This document shows, piece after piece, positions 1 through 7,773 of a DNA stretch of 64,000 nt. Both the position numbers and the translations under genes were made by a program. Numbering within the stretch: position 1 is the first letter of the stretch; each line of letters begins with the position of its first letter. The stretch comes from Heyndrickxia sporothermodurans (GTDB lineage Bacteria; Bacillota; Bacilli; Bacillales; Bacillaceae_C). Where the stretch lies: assembly GCF_016785185.1 (NCBI RefSeq), contig NZ_JAEKDY010000003.1. One strand, written 5' to 3'. A model generated the notes under the pieces. The model saw only the letters and a list, made by a program, of their open reading frames with translations, did no database searches and had not been told where the DNA came from.

Positions 1-37
1 CTAAGTTTATAGTAATATTGATTTGGGTCATCATCAT
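1..37 (-). CDS. 5' end of an unidentified gene running off the left edge
   Basis: On the minus strand a GGAGG ribosome site (44-40) precedes three consecutive ATG codons (37, 34, 31) and an open frame that leaves the window after about ten residues. Spacing favours the second or third ATG. A -10-like TACAAT lies near 77-72. Too little protein is visible to name it. Confidence 0.35.
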   Translation of the reverse strand, partial: MMMTQINITINL

Positions 38-96
38 GTCCTCCGTTTATGGTTTTCTTGGTCGAAAACATTGTAACACGGATCATGATGATGACC
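26..96. repeat. 13-bp perfect inverted repeat around the truncated gene's start
   Basis: GGTCATCATCATG at 26-38 is the exact reverse complement of CATGATGATGACC at 84-96, with 45 bp between. The arms flank the likely -10 region and ribosome site of the minus-strand gene at the left edge. The outer arm lies upstream of the inferred transcript start, so a DNA operator is more likely than an RNA hairpin. Function is inferred only. Confidence 0.5.
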
Positions 97-304
97 TTTC
101 TTTTTACACAATTATATGGACTTAATCCGGGTTGCGGGATGAAGTGCTCGAATAAACCAGATTCGGGTAGATAAACTTGCTGAAAATGGAATCAAGTACT
201 CGAAAAAAGAAAAAAAGGAAAGAACATACATTCATATGCTCACCGCTCCTATCCAATAATAAAAAATGTACGGATATTCTATATCATATTTAGGAGGCAA
301 CAGC

Positions 305-466
305 ATGCGCAATAAAGCAAAAGGTTTCCCATATGGAAATGACAATAAGTTCGAAGGTGAACCTCGGGCAAAAGCAGAATTTGCTTCAAAACGTGCGGAT
401 GGATCAACAAATACACATCCACAAGAACGAATGAAAGCATCTAGCCGTAGAGACAGTGACGTTTAA
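305..466 (+). CDS. sspK: small acid-soluble spore protein K
   Basis: This 53-residue hydrophilic protein begins MRNKAKGFP and carries the KFEGEP, FASKR and NTHPQERM signatures of SspK, a minor small acid-soluble protein deposited in the spore core. The frame is open 13 codons further upstream, but the ATG at 305 is preceded by AGGAGG at 292-297 with normal spacing and matches the family start. It belongs to the same yfh neighbourhood as yfhH and recX in other Bacillus genomes. Expression in the forespore is expected from the family; I did not identify a confident sigma-G promoter. Confidence 0.9.
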   Translation: MRNKAKGFPYGNDNKFEGEPRAKAEFASKRADGSTNTHPQERMKASSRRDSDV

Positions 467-540
467 GAAAAGCGGCTTATTGAATAAAAGACTTCAGGAA
501 TTTGGGCTTCTAGTCGAAAAGCGCTAGAGGTAGACATTAA
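467..540. repeat. decayed copy of the AAGCGC intergenic repeat
   Basis: The stretch starts GAAAAGCGG and ends CTAGTCGAAAAGCGCTAGAGG, matching both ends of the longer element at 29968-30156 (GAAAAGCGCAAGCGCC ... AGTCGATAGGCGCTGGAGC). Internal sequence is mostly lost. It sits directly behind sspK. Confidence 0.5.
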
Positions 541-580
541 TCACGCAATAATCATTAACAAAAATCAAATCCAACATAAT

Positions 581-610
581 GTGCCCCTACTTAGTTAAAG
601 GTAGGGGTAC
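581..610. terminator. stem-loop, possible terminator
   Basis: GTGCCCCTAC and GTAGGGGTAC form a 10-bp stem (with one G-T pair) around a 10-base loop. It is followed by TATTATTTAC on the plus strand, a weak T-tract. It could terminate sspK transcription, about 115 bp downstream of its stop. Confidence 0.45.
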
Positions 611-689
611 TATTATTTACAATATTGGCTAGATTATTCAGTTTTGTCCATTAAAAATAGTCTCTTTTATACTTGGAAGTACATATTTA

Positions 690-896
690 GTCAAAAAAAC
701 AAAAGTTGTTCCTCATAGACCTAGTTCGAGGTACATCTCAAGACGAAAAAACAAAAGATGTTCCTCTTAGACCTAGTTCGAGGTACATCCCTCAGTCAAA
801 AAAACAAAAGATGTTCCTCATAGACCCAGTTCGAGGTACATCCTAATTCAAAAAAACAAAAGATGTTCCTCTTAAATTGGAGGAACATCTAAAAGT
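690..896 (-). terminator. array of four tandem hairpin units, minus-strand intrinsic terminators
   Basis: Units of about 53 bp begin near 691, 740, 794 and 847. Each contains GATGTTCCTC and, after a 13-base loop, GAGGTACATC, pairing with one mismatch; the fourth unit has a shorter, perfectly paired loop (GATGTTCCTC/GAGGAACATC). Read on the minus strand each hairpin is followed by TTTTGTTTTTTT, the classic rho-independent layout. The array lies downstream of recX and yfhH, whose transcripts would run into it. The repetition looks like tandem duplication of one terminator. Confidence 0.75.
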
Positions 897-962
897 TCCT
901 TAATCTTGTCAATTGGTATTGTTAAGATTGGTTGTATGGTACTCGATTTTAAGCGGACGGTA

Positions 963-1031
963 CTATGCCGTAGGAACATAGGCACCCGTTCTATTTCCCA
1001 TAGGGTCCACATCAACACTGAGCTTTAACAT
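963..1031 (-). CDS. possible 22-residue ORF behind yfhH
   Basis: An ATG at 1031 lies 8 bp past the yfhH stop and opens 22 codons containing VDVDPMGNRTGAYVP. AAGAAGG lies only 2 bases before the ATG, too close for good initiation. The peptide composition looks protein-like, so this may be the tail of a decayed gene. I do not recognise it. Confidence 0.2.
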   Translation of the reverse strand: MLKLSVDVDPMGNRTGAYVPTA

Positions 1032-1039
1032 AACCTTCT

Positions 1040-1363
1040 TTATTTTAACTTCTTCAACACCGATATCGGCAATGCTTCCTCTTCCTTTTCACCACCTAAG
1101 CGATATCCCCAAGCAAATACACCATTAATATAATCTATTTTAAAATAAACACCAGGATCCCCTTCGATTTCATATAGTTCACCTGGTTTAAAATCTTTAG
1201 GATTTAGCAAATACGCTTTTGCCATGATTGCTTTTCTCTCTAATACAGCAAATTCATTGACGATCCCGAGCTGTTCAGCTTTACGTGCTTTTTCGGTTAT
1301 CGTGGCAATTTCTTGCTTCAATTCATATTCAGTCATTTGACTATATCTTTTTTCCTGTTCCAC
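1040..1363 (-). CDS. yfhH: YfhH family protein (DUF1811)
   Basis: A small soluble protein of unknown function, conserved in Bacillus beside recX. The core KRYSQMTEYEL, KARKAEQ, AVLERK, AKAYLLNP and FAWGYR matches YfhH, and the C-terminal half has the look of a small SH3-like barrel. The frame is open from GTG codons at 1375 and 1372, but AAGGTGG (1378-1372) is spaced correctly for the GTG at 1363, giving VEQEKRYSQM as N-terminus. It follows recX by about 30 bp on the same strand and is probably cotranscribed with it; the terminator array lies downstream. Confidence 0.85.
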   Translation of the reverse strand: MEQEKRYSQMTEYELKQEIATITEKARKAEQLGIVNEFAVLERKAIMAKAYLLNPKDFKPGELYEIEGDPGVYFKIDYINGVFAWGYRLGGEKEEEALPISVLKKLK

Positions 1364-1395
1364 TAGATACACCACCTTATTGACTAAGTATAATA

Positions 1396-2190
1396 CTATA
1401 GACTATATTCTTGAAGAAATTTCTCGATTAGTTCCATTGGGAATCCTTTTTGATACAAGGTTTGTTTCATTCTTTGCTCATACTCATAGCCACTATATTT
1501 TTGAAGTTTTCTATGTGCTTTCTCACCTTGCTCGACGATTGCATCCCATTCTTCAGACTCGTCTTTTTTAAAATCAATTTCGTCCAACGCTAAGTGAATG
1601 GTTTCTATATCAAAACCTTTTCTTAATAAAGTTTGGTCCAATTTTTGTTTTAAACTTTTTTCAGAAAGCTTTTTATTTTGTTTAATTGTTTTTTCAAGTA
1701 ATGCTTTTGCGTGCTCAATTTGTTGTTCTTTCGAATATTCCTGTAATGCTTGATTAATGTGGTTTTCACTAATTCCTTTTTCATGTAATTCCATTTTAAT
1801 CGTGCCAGGCCCTTTTTTCGTTGTATTCATTTGTGTTCTCACATATGCAACAGCAAATTCTAGATCATTTAAATATTTCAGGTTATAAAGCTTATGTATA
1901 ACCTCTTGGATGACCATTTCATTGATCTCTTTTTGCTTCAAATAATCTCTAACTTCCTTTTCAGATCGCATCCGATAGGAAAGATAGTGTATCGCTGTAT
2001 TCACACCTTTTCGAATATCGTCTTCGTAGTCAATTTCAGCAATGTCAAAGTCAGATAATTCTTTGCCTTTCGTCAACTGAAAACGCGCGAGCACTTCTTC
2101 GTCCACACTAAACGCATATTCGCCATCGAGAAAAATATTATACCGTTCACTATTATTTTTTTGGATAGAAATTTTCGTTATTATCGGCAT
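1396..2190 (-). CDS. recX: recombination regulator RecX
   Basis: RecX binds RecA filaments and modulates recombination and SOS activity. The protein (264 residues from the chosen start) has the repeated helical pattern of the family: YLSYRMRSEKEVRDYL, VIHKLYNLKYLND and LLRKGFDIETIHLAL mark successive three-helix repeats, with an N-terminal ITKISIQKNN segment typical of Bacillus RecX. An ATG at 2199 abuts the GAGGG ribosome site, so the ATG at 2190 (MPIITKIS) with 8-9 base spacing is preferred. It lies upstream of yfhH as in B. subtilis, but the yfhF gene found there is missing. Confidence 0.92.
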   Translation of the reverse strand: MPIITKISIQKNNSERYNIFLDGEYAFSVDEEVLARFQLTKGKELSDFDIAEIDYEDDIRKGVNTAIHYLSYRMRSEKEVRDYLKQKEINEMVIQEVIHKLYNLKYLNDLEFAVAYVRTQMNTTKKGPGTIKMELHEKGISENHINQALQEYSKEQQIEHAKALLEKTIKQNKKLSEKSLKQKLDQTLLRKGFDIETIHLALDEIDFKKDESEEWDAIVEQGEKAHRKLQKYSGYEYEQRMKQTLYQKGFPMELIEKFLQEYSL

Positions 2191-2302
2191 TTGAAGCATC
2201 CCTCTTCATCTTATTTCTTATTTATTTTACCATCCATTGTCGTATGTTTGCTATGTTTAAGGCAATAATGAAAATAACTGTTTAATGAAAGGGTGAAGTG
2301 AT

Positions 2303-2425
2303 ATGTCAAAGGATAAACGTGTGAAGGAAAAAAGCAATTTGCGAAGTATGCAAGCGGTAACTTATGCACATGAATTTAAGATGGCAGATCGTGCTGGAGG
2401 GTATGAGCAAAAGCGTAAATCTTGA
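2303..2425 (+). CDS. yfhE: YfhE family small protein
   Basis: A 40-residue, highly basic protein starting MSKDKRVKEKSNLRSMQ and ending with GGYEQKRKS. The ATAGGAGGG-like site GGGTGAAG precedes the ATG by a few bases. Length, start and genomic position next to recX and yfhD match the YfhE family of Bacillus; molecular function is unknown. It is divergent from recX, so the ~110-bp gap carries both promoters. Confidence 0.8.
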   Translation: MSKDKRVKEKSNLRSMQAVTYAHEFKMADRAGGYEQKRKS

Positions 2426-2545
2426 AGCATTAGATAGGACCGCCAAATGGAAAGATAAAGTCGTAATATTTTCAAGGTAATTACACAAGCTATTCTTGCG
2501 GAAGATCAATTCCGTAACCTGATAACTTGAAAGGGGTTTTCGTTC

Positions 2546-2731
2546 ATGGGTCGTGCACACAAACAAAAAACTCGTGATAAAAACAAAGCTAAACTTCCTC
2601 AAGTACCGAAAAATTTAAAATCGGATGGCAAAGATGTTGAATTTTCCCAAGAGTTAGCAGATCAAGCTGACCTTGAAGCACAAGCAAGATCAAAAGCTGC
2701 AGAACAACGGGCAAAAAATAAAAAGAAATAA
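2546..2731 (+). CDS. yfhD: YfhD family protein
   Basis: A 61-residue charged protein (MGRAHKQKTRDKNKAKLPQ at the N-terminus, lysine-rich tail) matching the YfhD family. Conserved features are the SH/AHKQKTRDKN start, the LPQVPKNL segment and the VEFSQELADQ.D.EA motif. Function is unknown; the family is small, soluble and probably disordered. A GAAAGGGG ribosome site precedes the start. It converges on the trp operon at a shared terminator. Confidence 0.85.
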   Translation: MGRAHKQKTRDKNKAKLPQVPKNLKSDGKDVEFSQELADQADLEAQARSKAAEQRAKNKKK

Positions 2732-2750
2732 GCAGGGGGGTTCCCCTGCT
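2731..2750. terminator. bidirectional terminator between yfhD and trpA
   Basis: AGCAGGGG and CCCCTGCT form a perfect 8-bp stem around GGTT. The minus side is followed by TTATTTCTTTTTATTTTTT, a strong T-tract, so it chiefly ends the trp operon; the plus side has TTATAAT for yfhD. Confidence 0.9.
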
Positions 2751-3545
2751 TTATAATGTAGCTTTTTCGTATCTTTTTGCAGCATCAATTAACTTTCGAA
2801 TCGCCTCATATTCATTGTTCTGCAAAAGCTCAATAATTTTGCTTCCAACAACAACACCATCACAATATTGACTTAATTCGCTCACTTGCTCAGGAGTAGA
2901 TACCCCAAAACCGGCTAATACCGGTGCAACAGAAATACTTTTTATTTCTTGTAAATAGGTCCCGATTCCTTCACGATAACTATTTCTAGCGCCTGTTATA
3001 CCTGTGACTGTCACCGCATATAAAAATCCTTCGGTTCGTTTTGCGATTTCACGAATCCTTTCTTTTGAACTAGTTAATGCCGCTAAGCGTATAAGTGCAA
3101 TGTGATGACTAGAAAGCTCACCTGTGACAAGTTCCTCTTCTTCAATCGGTAAATCAGGAATAATAATGCCGTCTACCCCGGCTTGTTCACAGTCCTCAGC
3201 AAACTCCTTCGTTCCGTATACAAAAATTGGATTCATGTAGGTCATTAATACAATCGGAATTTTTCTTCCATTTTTATTCTTTTTTAATTCATCTAACACC
3301 CCTTTTAATGTTGTACCTGCACGAAGGGACCGAATACCAGCCTCCTGTATAGTGGGACCGTCTGCAACAGGATCTGAAAACGGAATGCCTAATTCTAACG
3401 CAGTTGCACCCGCATCTTCAAAAAACTGGATCCTTTCATTAAGAATATCTAATCCCCCATCACCAGCCATAATATATGGAACAAATATTTTTTCACCATT
3501 TGCCAAAACATTATCTAAAGCTCGACTTAATTTTTCTTTTCCCAT
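2751..3545 (-). CDS. trpA: tryptophan synthase alpha chain
   Basis: TrpA cleaves indole-3-glycerol phosphate to indole and glyceraldehyde 3-phosphate, passing indole through a tunnel to TrpB. The 264-residue TIM-barrel protein keeps the catalytic glutamate (E51 in TALELGIPFSDP) and aspartate (D62 in PVADGPT). The phosphate-binding GFGVSTPEQ and GVVVGSKI segments are present. It is the last gene of the operon, starting 2 bp after the trpB stop, and ends at the terminator at 2731-2750. Confidence 0.97.
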   Translation of the reverse strand: MGKEKLSRALDNVLANGEKIFVPYIMAGDGGLDILNERIQFFEDAGATALELGIPFSDPVADGPTIQEAGIRSLRAGTTLKGVLDELKKNKNGRKIPIVLMTYMNPIFVYGTKEFAEDCEQAGVDGIIIPDLPIEEEELVTGELSSHHIALIRLAALTSSKERIREIAKRTEGFLYAVTVTGITGARNSYREGIGTYLQEIKSISVAPVLAGFGVSTPEQVSELSQYCDGVVVGSKIIELLQNNEYEAIRKLIDAAKRYEKATL

Positions 3546-3547
3546 TT

Positions 3548-4744
3548 TTACATCCCTCCTAAAATACTTTTAACCGTTTCAACATCTTTATCGCCTCTGC
3601 CTGATAAACAGATGACCATCGTTTCTTTTTTTGACATTTCTTTTGCTAATTTAACGGCATATGCAACGGCATGGGAGCTTTCAAGTGCAGGAATAATTCC
3701 TTCCGATTTTGTTAAAAGTTTAAATGCTTCAAGGGCTTCCTTATCTGTAATTGATGTATAGGTTACTCTTCCTTTTTCCTTTAAAAAGCTATGTTCTGGA
3801 CCGACACCGGGATAATCAAGTCCTGCAGAAACGGAATGGGCTTCTTCAATTTGACCGTACTGATCTTGAAGTAAATACGTCATCGTTCCATGCAGCACCC
3901 CAATCTTTCCGTCTGTTAATGTGGCAGCATGTTTGCCAGTGTCAATCCCAGATCCACCTGCCTCTACACCGTATAGCTTGACGTCTTCATCATTGATAAA
4001 AGGATAAAACATTCCCATTGAATTGCTGCCGCCCCCGATACAAGCAACAACTGCATCAGGAAGCGATCCAGATTGTTCGAGTATTTGCTTCCTTGTTTCT
4101 TTTCCAATCACACTTTGAAAATCACGAACAATTTGCGGAAATGGATGTGGACCGACGACAGACCCTAATATATAGTGGGTATCTTCTACATGACTTACCC
4201 AATATCTAAGTGCTTCATTTACTGCATCTTTTAATGTCCCGCTCCCTTGTTCAACACTTCTCACTTCAGCACCAAGCAGTTCCATCCGAAATACATTTAG
4301 CTTCTGTCTTTGTATATCTTCTGCTCCCATAAATACGATGCATTCCAAACCAAGAAGCGCGCAGGCCGTTGCCGTTGCTACGCCATGCTGTCCCGCACCC
4401 GTTTCGGCTACCACTTTCTTTTTCCCCATACGCTGGGTCAATAGTGCTTGCCCAAGAGCGTTGTTAATTTTATGAGCGCCCGTGTGATTTAAATCTTCAC
4501 GTTTCAAGTAGATTTTCGGACCACCTAATTGGTTAGTCAAATTTTCGGCTAAGTATAATGGGGTTTCCCTGCCAATGTAGTGATGGAAATAGTAATCAAT
4601 CTGTTGAATAAATTCAGGATCATTCATTGCCTCATTATAGGCTTGTTCTAACTCAAGTACTGCTGGCATTAATGTTTCCGGGACGAATCTTCCTCCGAAC
4701 ATCCCGTAATGTCCTTTTTGATCTGGCTGGGTATAAGTTGTCAT
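3548..4744 (-). CDS. trpB: tryptophan synthase beta chain
   Basis: TrpB condenses indole with serine to form tryptophan using PLP. The protein from the chosen start has 398 residues: MTTYTQPDQKGHYGMFGGRFVPE is the standard N-terminus. The PLP lysine is K92 in HTGAHKINNALGQ and the phosphate loop is GGGSNSMG. The frame is open 74 codons further upstream, but that extension is only trpF sequence read in another frame. The ATG at 4744 overlaps the trpF stop in an ATGA junction, indicating translational coupling. Confidence 0.97.
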   Translation of the reverse strand: MTTYTQPDQKGHYGMFGGRFVPETLMPAVLELEQAYNEAMNDPEFIQQIDYYFHHYIGRETPLYLAENLTNQLGGPKIYLKREDLNHTGAHKINNALGQALLTQRMGKKKVVAETGAGQHGVATATACALLGLECIVFMGAEDIQRQKLNVFRMELLGAEVRSVEQGSGTLKDAVNEALRYWVSHVEDTHYILGSVVGPHPFPQIVRDFQSVIGKETRKQILEQSGSLPDAVVACIGGGSNSMGMFYPFINDEDVKLYGVEAGGSGIDTGKHAATLTDGKIGVLHGTMTYLLQDQYGQIEEAHSVSAGLDYPGVGPEHSFLKEKGRVTYTSITDKEALEAFKLLTKSEGIIPALESSHAVAYAVKLAKEMSKKETMVICLSGRGDKDVETVKSILGGM

Positions 4745-5367
4745 TTTTTCACACTCTCCTTTAAAGTTTGAACTGCTTGTTTTGCTGTCTTTATAAATGC
4801 ATTTATTTTTATCGGATCCTTTTGTCCATTTGTTTCCACACCACTTGACACATCGATTATTGCCGGATGAACGGATTGAATCGCTGCCGCAACGTTTTCT
4901 ACATTTAGTCCACCGGCAAGAATAAGCTTCTCCTTTTGGATAGGTAGATGATGCAGTAATGTCCAATCAAACGCGATTCCATTGCCACCTCGATACGCCC
5001 CTTTTGGGCTATCGATTAAATAATAATCACATGGAAATGTTGTTGGATTAATCTTATCTTGGATCGACCAAGCCTTAATAATTGGACGGTTTAATGATGA
5101 AGCAATTTCAGGTGTTTCATCCCCATGTAATTGAATAAAATCAAGACCGACGAACTGACAAATCTCGTTTATCGTTTCGGGTGATTCATTCACAAATACA
5201 CCCACTTTTTTCACTTCACGAGGAACTTGATCGGCAATCTGTTTGGCAACTGCGGGAAAAATCTTCCTCCGACTTTCCGCAAATACAAAGCCAAGAAAAT
5301 CAGCACCTGCCTCCACCGCCACCCTCGCTGTTTCCATATTGGTAATGCCGCAAATTTTCACTTTCAT
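4741..5367 (-). CDS. trpF: phosphoribosylanthranilate isomerase
   Basis: TrpF carries out the Amadori rearrangement of phosphoribosylanthranilate to CdRP. The 208-residue barrel has the catalytic cysteine in MKVKICGIT (C6) and the catalytic aspartate in PAIIDVSSGVE; QLHGDE is also conserved. A GTG at 5376 is possible, but AAAGGTGATC ahead of the ATG at 5367 fits better and gives the family N-terminus. It begins 5 bp after trpC and overlaps trpB by 4 bp. Confidence 0.95.
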   Translation of the reverse strand: MKVKICGITNMETARVAVEAGADFLGFVFAESRRKIFPAVAKQIADQVPREVKKVGVFVNESPETINEICQFVGLDFIQLHGDETPEIASSLNRPIIKAWSIQDKINPTTFPCDYYLIDSPKGAYRGGNGIAFDWTLLHHLPIQKEKLILAGGLNVENVAAAIQSVHPAIIDVSSGVETNGQKDPIKINAFIKTAKQAVQTLKESVKK

Positions 5368-5372
5368 TTCGA

Positions 5373-6164
5373 TCACCTTTTTATCGTTGATTTAAATGGT
5401 GTTTTTAGTTGCTTAAAGGTAGCTGCTAGATCAGGCGATCGCATCAACGTTTCTCCAACTAGAACACCCTTCACACCTGCTTGTTCCATCCGTTCCACAT
5501 CTTTTTCCTCTTTAATTCCACTTTCACCAATTAATAAAATGTTTTTATCCACGACTAATTTTGCGAGCCTTTCAGTAGTAGTCAAATCAACTTTGAACGT
5601 TTTTAAGTTGCGATTATTGATCCCGATAATTTTTGCATTTAGTTCAATAGCTGCTTCTAGCTCAATTTCATCGTGAACCTCTACGAGAACATCTAGTCCT
5701 AAAGACGTTGCATAGTTGTATAACTGCTTCATACGATGCTTCGATAATGCCGCAACAATTAACAAAATAATATTCGCCCCAAATGCTTTCGCCCTGTCAA
5801 TTTGAATTTCATCGATAATAAAATCTTTACATAAGATTGGTAATGAAACCGCCGCCCTTACCTCTTTTAAATCGTCCATTGAACCTTTGAAAAAAGTTTC
5901 ATCTGTCAAAACCGAAATGGCATTGGCACCTAATTCTGCATAGCGTTTTGCTTGCTCAGCCGGATTTACATGTAGATGAATGTCTCCTTTTGACGGGGAT
6001 GCTCTTTTGATTTCGGCAATGATATTCATCGTTTTTGATTTTTGAAATGAATCGAAAATGGAATCAACTTTTTCCAAACGATCCTGGTTTTCGCTAACAT
6101 ACGTTTCCTTTAAAACTTGGACCTCTTTTACTTTTTCCGCAATGATTTCATCTAAAATCGTCAT
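5373..6164 (-). CDS. trpC: indole-3-glycerol phosphate synthase
   Basis: TrpC closes the indole ring, converting CdRP to indole-3-glycerol phosphate with loss of CO2. The 263-residue TIM barrel shows IIAEIKRASPSKGDI with the catalytic lysine, IGINNRNLKTF, and the phosphate-binding LIGESGI and GVLVGETLM motifs. It is monofunctional, with trpF separate. Its ATG directly follows the trpD stop codon, so the two genes are probably coupled. Confidence 0.96.
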   Translation of the reverse strand: MTILDEIIAEKVKEVQVLKETYVSENQDRLEKVDSIFDSFQKSKTMNIIAEIKRASPSKGDIHLHVNPAEQAKRYAELGANAISVLTDETFFKGSMDDLKEVRAAVSLPILCKDFIIDEIQIDRAKAFGANIILLIVAALSKHRMKQLYNYATSLGLDVLVEVHDEIELEAAIELNAKIIGINNRNLKTFKVDLTTTERLAKLVVDKNILLIGESGIKEEKDVERMEQAGVKGVLVGETLMRSPDLAATFKQLKTPFKSTIKR

Positions 6165-7190
6165 TTACATAACCCCCTCTGTCGTTCGTTGACTGTATTC
6201 GATTAAATAATGCAGCTTTTGAAGCGCAGCTCCGGAATCAATGCTTTCCTTTGCGATGGCGATGCCCTCTTGAACGGTACTCGCTAATCCGTTTGCAAAT
6301 ATTGCTAATCCAGCATTCAATAAAACCGTATCCCGATAAGCTCCTTTTTCGCCTTTCAATACGTGCAATAGAATTTCCGCATTCTCCTTTGAATCACCGC
6401 CGCGAATTTCACGATTTTCATAATACGGTAAGCCAACATCCTCTGGCCTAAGTGTAAATGGAATGATATCCCCACGATCTAGAAGTACAAAATGATTTTC
6501 TCCTGATAATGACGCCTCATCCATAAAGCCTGCACCATTTAAAATTAGTGCTCTCTTTCTTCCAAGGCGGTGGAGAACATTTGCCATCATCTCAAGCATG
6601 TCGCGACGATAAATACCTAGTAGCTGTGTCTCAAGATCAATCGGATTTGTTAATGGGCCAATTAAATTAAAGATGGTCGGAATCTTTAAATCCCTTCGTA
6701 TTTTCATGATTCTTTTTAAGCTTGGATGAAGATTTGGTGCGAATAAAAAGGCAATTCCATTTTCCTCAAGAATTTCGTGTATTTGCTCCGCCCGAAAATT
6801 CAACGATACTCCTAAGTTTTCTAATACATCCGCACTCCCAGTTCGACTGGAAACACTTCGATTTCCATGTTTTGCGATCTTAATCCCTGCTCCAGCAATG
6901 ACAAATGCCGATGTCGTACTTATATTAAAGCTTTGGGAACCATCTCCCCCTGTTCCGCAATTATCCATAACAGGTCCGACATTACTTCCAATCAGTATGG
7001 ACTTTTCCCGAATCACTTGAACAAGACCAGCTATTTCTTCTGCCGTTTCACCTTTTACTTTTAACGCCGCTAAAAATGCACCCATCTCACTTTCCGATAC
7101 ATCTTCAGTAAATAAATAATCTGCCGCATTTGTCATTTCCTCATAGGTTAAATTCTGTTGTTCCATCATTTTTTCAAGATATGCTTTCAT
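6165..7190 (-). CDS. trpD: anthranilate phosphoribosyltransferase
   Basis: TrpD transfers phosphoribose from PRPP to anthranilate. The 341-residue protein has the diphosphate-binding DNCGTGGDGS loop, FNISTTSAF, KHGNRSVSS, and IFNLIGPLTNP, all diagnostic of the family. Its ATG lies inside the end of trpG (17-bp overlap). No glutamine amidotransferase is fused to it, consistent with the separate trpG upstream. Confidence 0.96.
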   Translation of the reverse strand: MKAYLEKMMEQQNLTYEEMTNAADYLFTEDVSESEMGAFLAALKVKGETAEEIAGLVQVIREKSILIGSNVGPVMDNCGTGGDGSQSFNISTTSAFVIAGAGIKIAKHGNRSVSSRTGSADVLENLGVSLNFRAEQIHEILEENGIAFLFAPNLHPSLKRIMKIRRDLKIPTIFNLIGPLTNPIDLETQLLGIYRRDMLEMMANVLHRLGRKRALILNGAGFMDEASLSGENHFVLLDRGDIIPFTLRPEDVGLPYYENREIRGGDSKENAEILLHVLKGEKGAYRDTVLLNAGLAIFANGLASTVQEGIAIAKESIDSGAALQKLHYLIEYSQRTTEGVM

Positions 7191-7773
7191 ACGAATTCTC
7201 CTTTCTCATTTCCATTAAAAAGTTCCGAATAATGTCCTTCCCTGTTTTTGTACCAATGGATTCAGGGTGAAATTGAACACCGTATAGTGGAAAATATTCA
7301 TGTTTGATTGCCATAATTTCTTGATCATCCATTGAGGTAGCTGCAATGATAAATTCAGATGAAAGACTATTTCTATCAATAACGAGCGAGTGATAGCGCA
7401 TCACTTCAAGTGGCTGAGACATATATTGAAACATCCCTTCTCCACAATGAAGAATTCTTGATATTTTTCCATGTTTAATTTCCTTTGCTTGAACGATCGT
7501 TGCCCCAAATGCAGCAGCAATTGCCTGATGTCCTAAGCAAACCCCAAGAATAGGAATGTTCTGATAACATGCTTTGATAACTTCCATACAAATTCCCGCC
7601 TGTTCCGGGGTACCGGGTCCAGGTGAGAGGACGATCGCCTCTGGTTTCATTTCCGTTATTTGCTCAATCGTTATTCCATCATTTCGAAACACCTTTACCT
7701 CTTCACCTAGTTCCGATAAATATTGAAACAGGTTATACGTAAAGGAATCATAATTGTCTAGCAAGATGATCAT
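7174..7773 (-). CDS. trpG: anthranilate synthase glutaminase component
   Basis: TrpG hydrolyses glutamine and delivers ammonia to TrpE. The 199-residue class I amidotransferase has the nucleophile C79 in GVCLGHQ and the His-Glu pair in QFHPESIGT; LSPGPGTP is the family's oxyanion region. It overlaps trpE by 26 bp and trpD by 17 bp. In B. subtilis the equivalent gene lies in the folate operon and serves both pathways; here it is inside trp. Whether a second pabA exists cannot be seen. Confidence 0.95.
   Translation of the reverse strand: MIILLDNYDSFTYNLFQYLSELGEEVKVFRNDGITIEQITEMKPEAIVLSPGPGTPEQAGICMEVIKACYQNIPILGVCLGHQAIAAAFGATIVQAKEIKHGKISRILHCGEGMFQYMSQPLEVMRYHSLVIDRNSLSSEFIIAATSMDDQEIMAIKHEYFPLYGVQFHPESIGTKTGKDIIRNFLMEMRKENSYESIS

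Noticed and set aside
690..896. CRISPR-like array
   Set aside because: The ~53-bp units are nearly identical throughout, with no unique spacers, and there are no cas genes; each unit is a hairpin plus T-tract.
2306..2602. 98-residue minus-strand ORF over yfhE and yfhD
   Set aside because: It is antisense to both genes, whose products match known small Bacillus proteins and have ribosome sites.
4745..4966. 74-residue N-terminal extension of trpB
   Set aside because: It is trpF sequence read out of frame; the ATGA junction at 4741-4744 gives the standard TrpB start.
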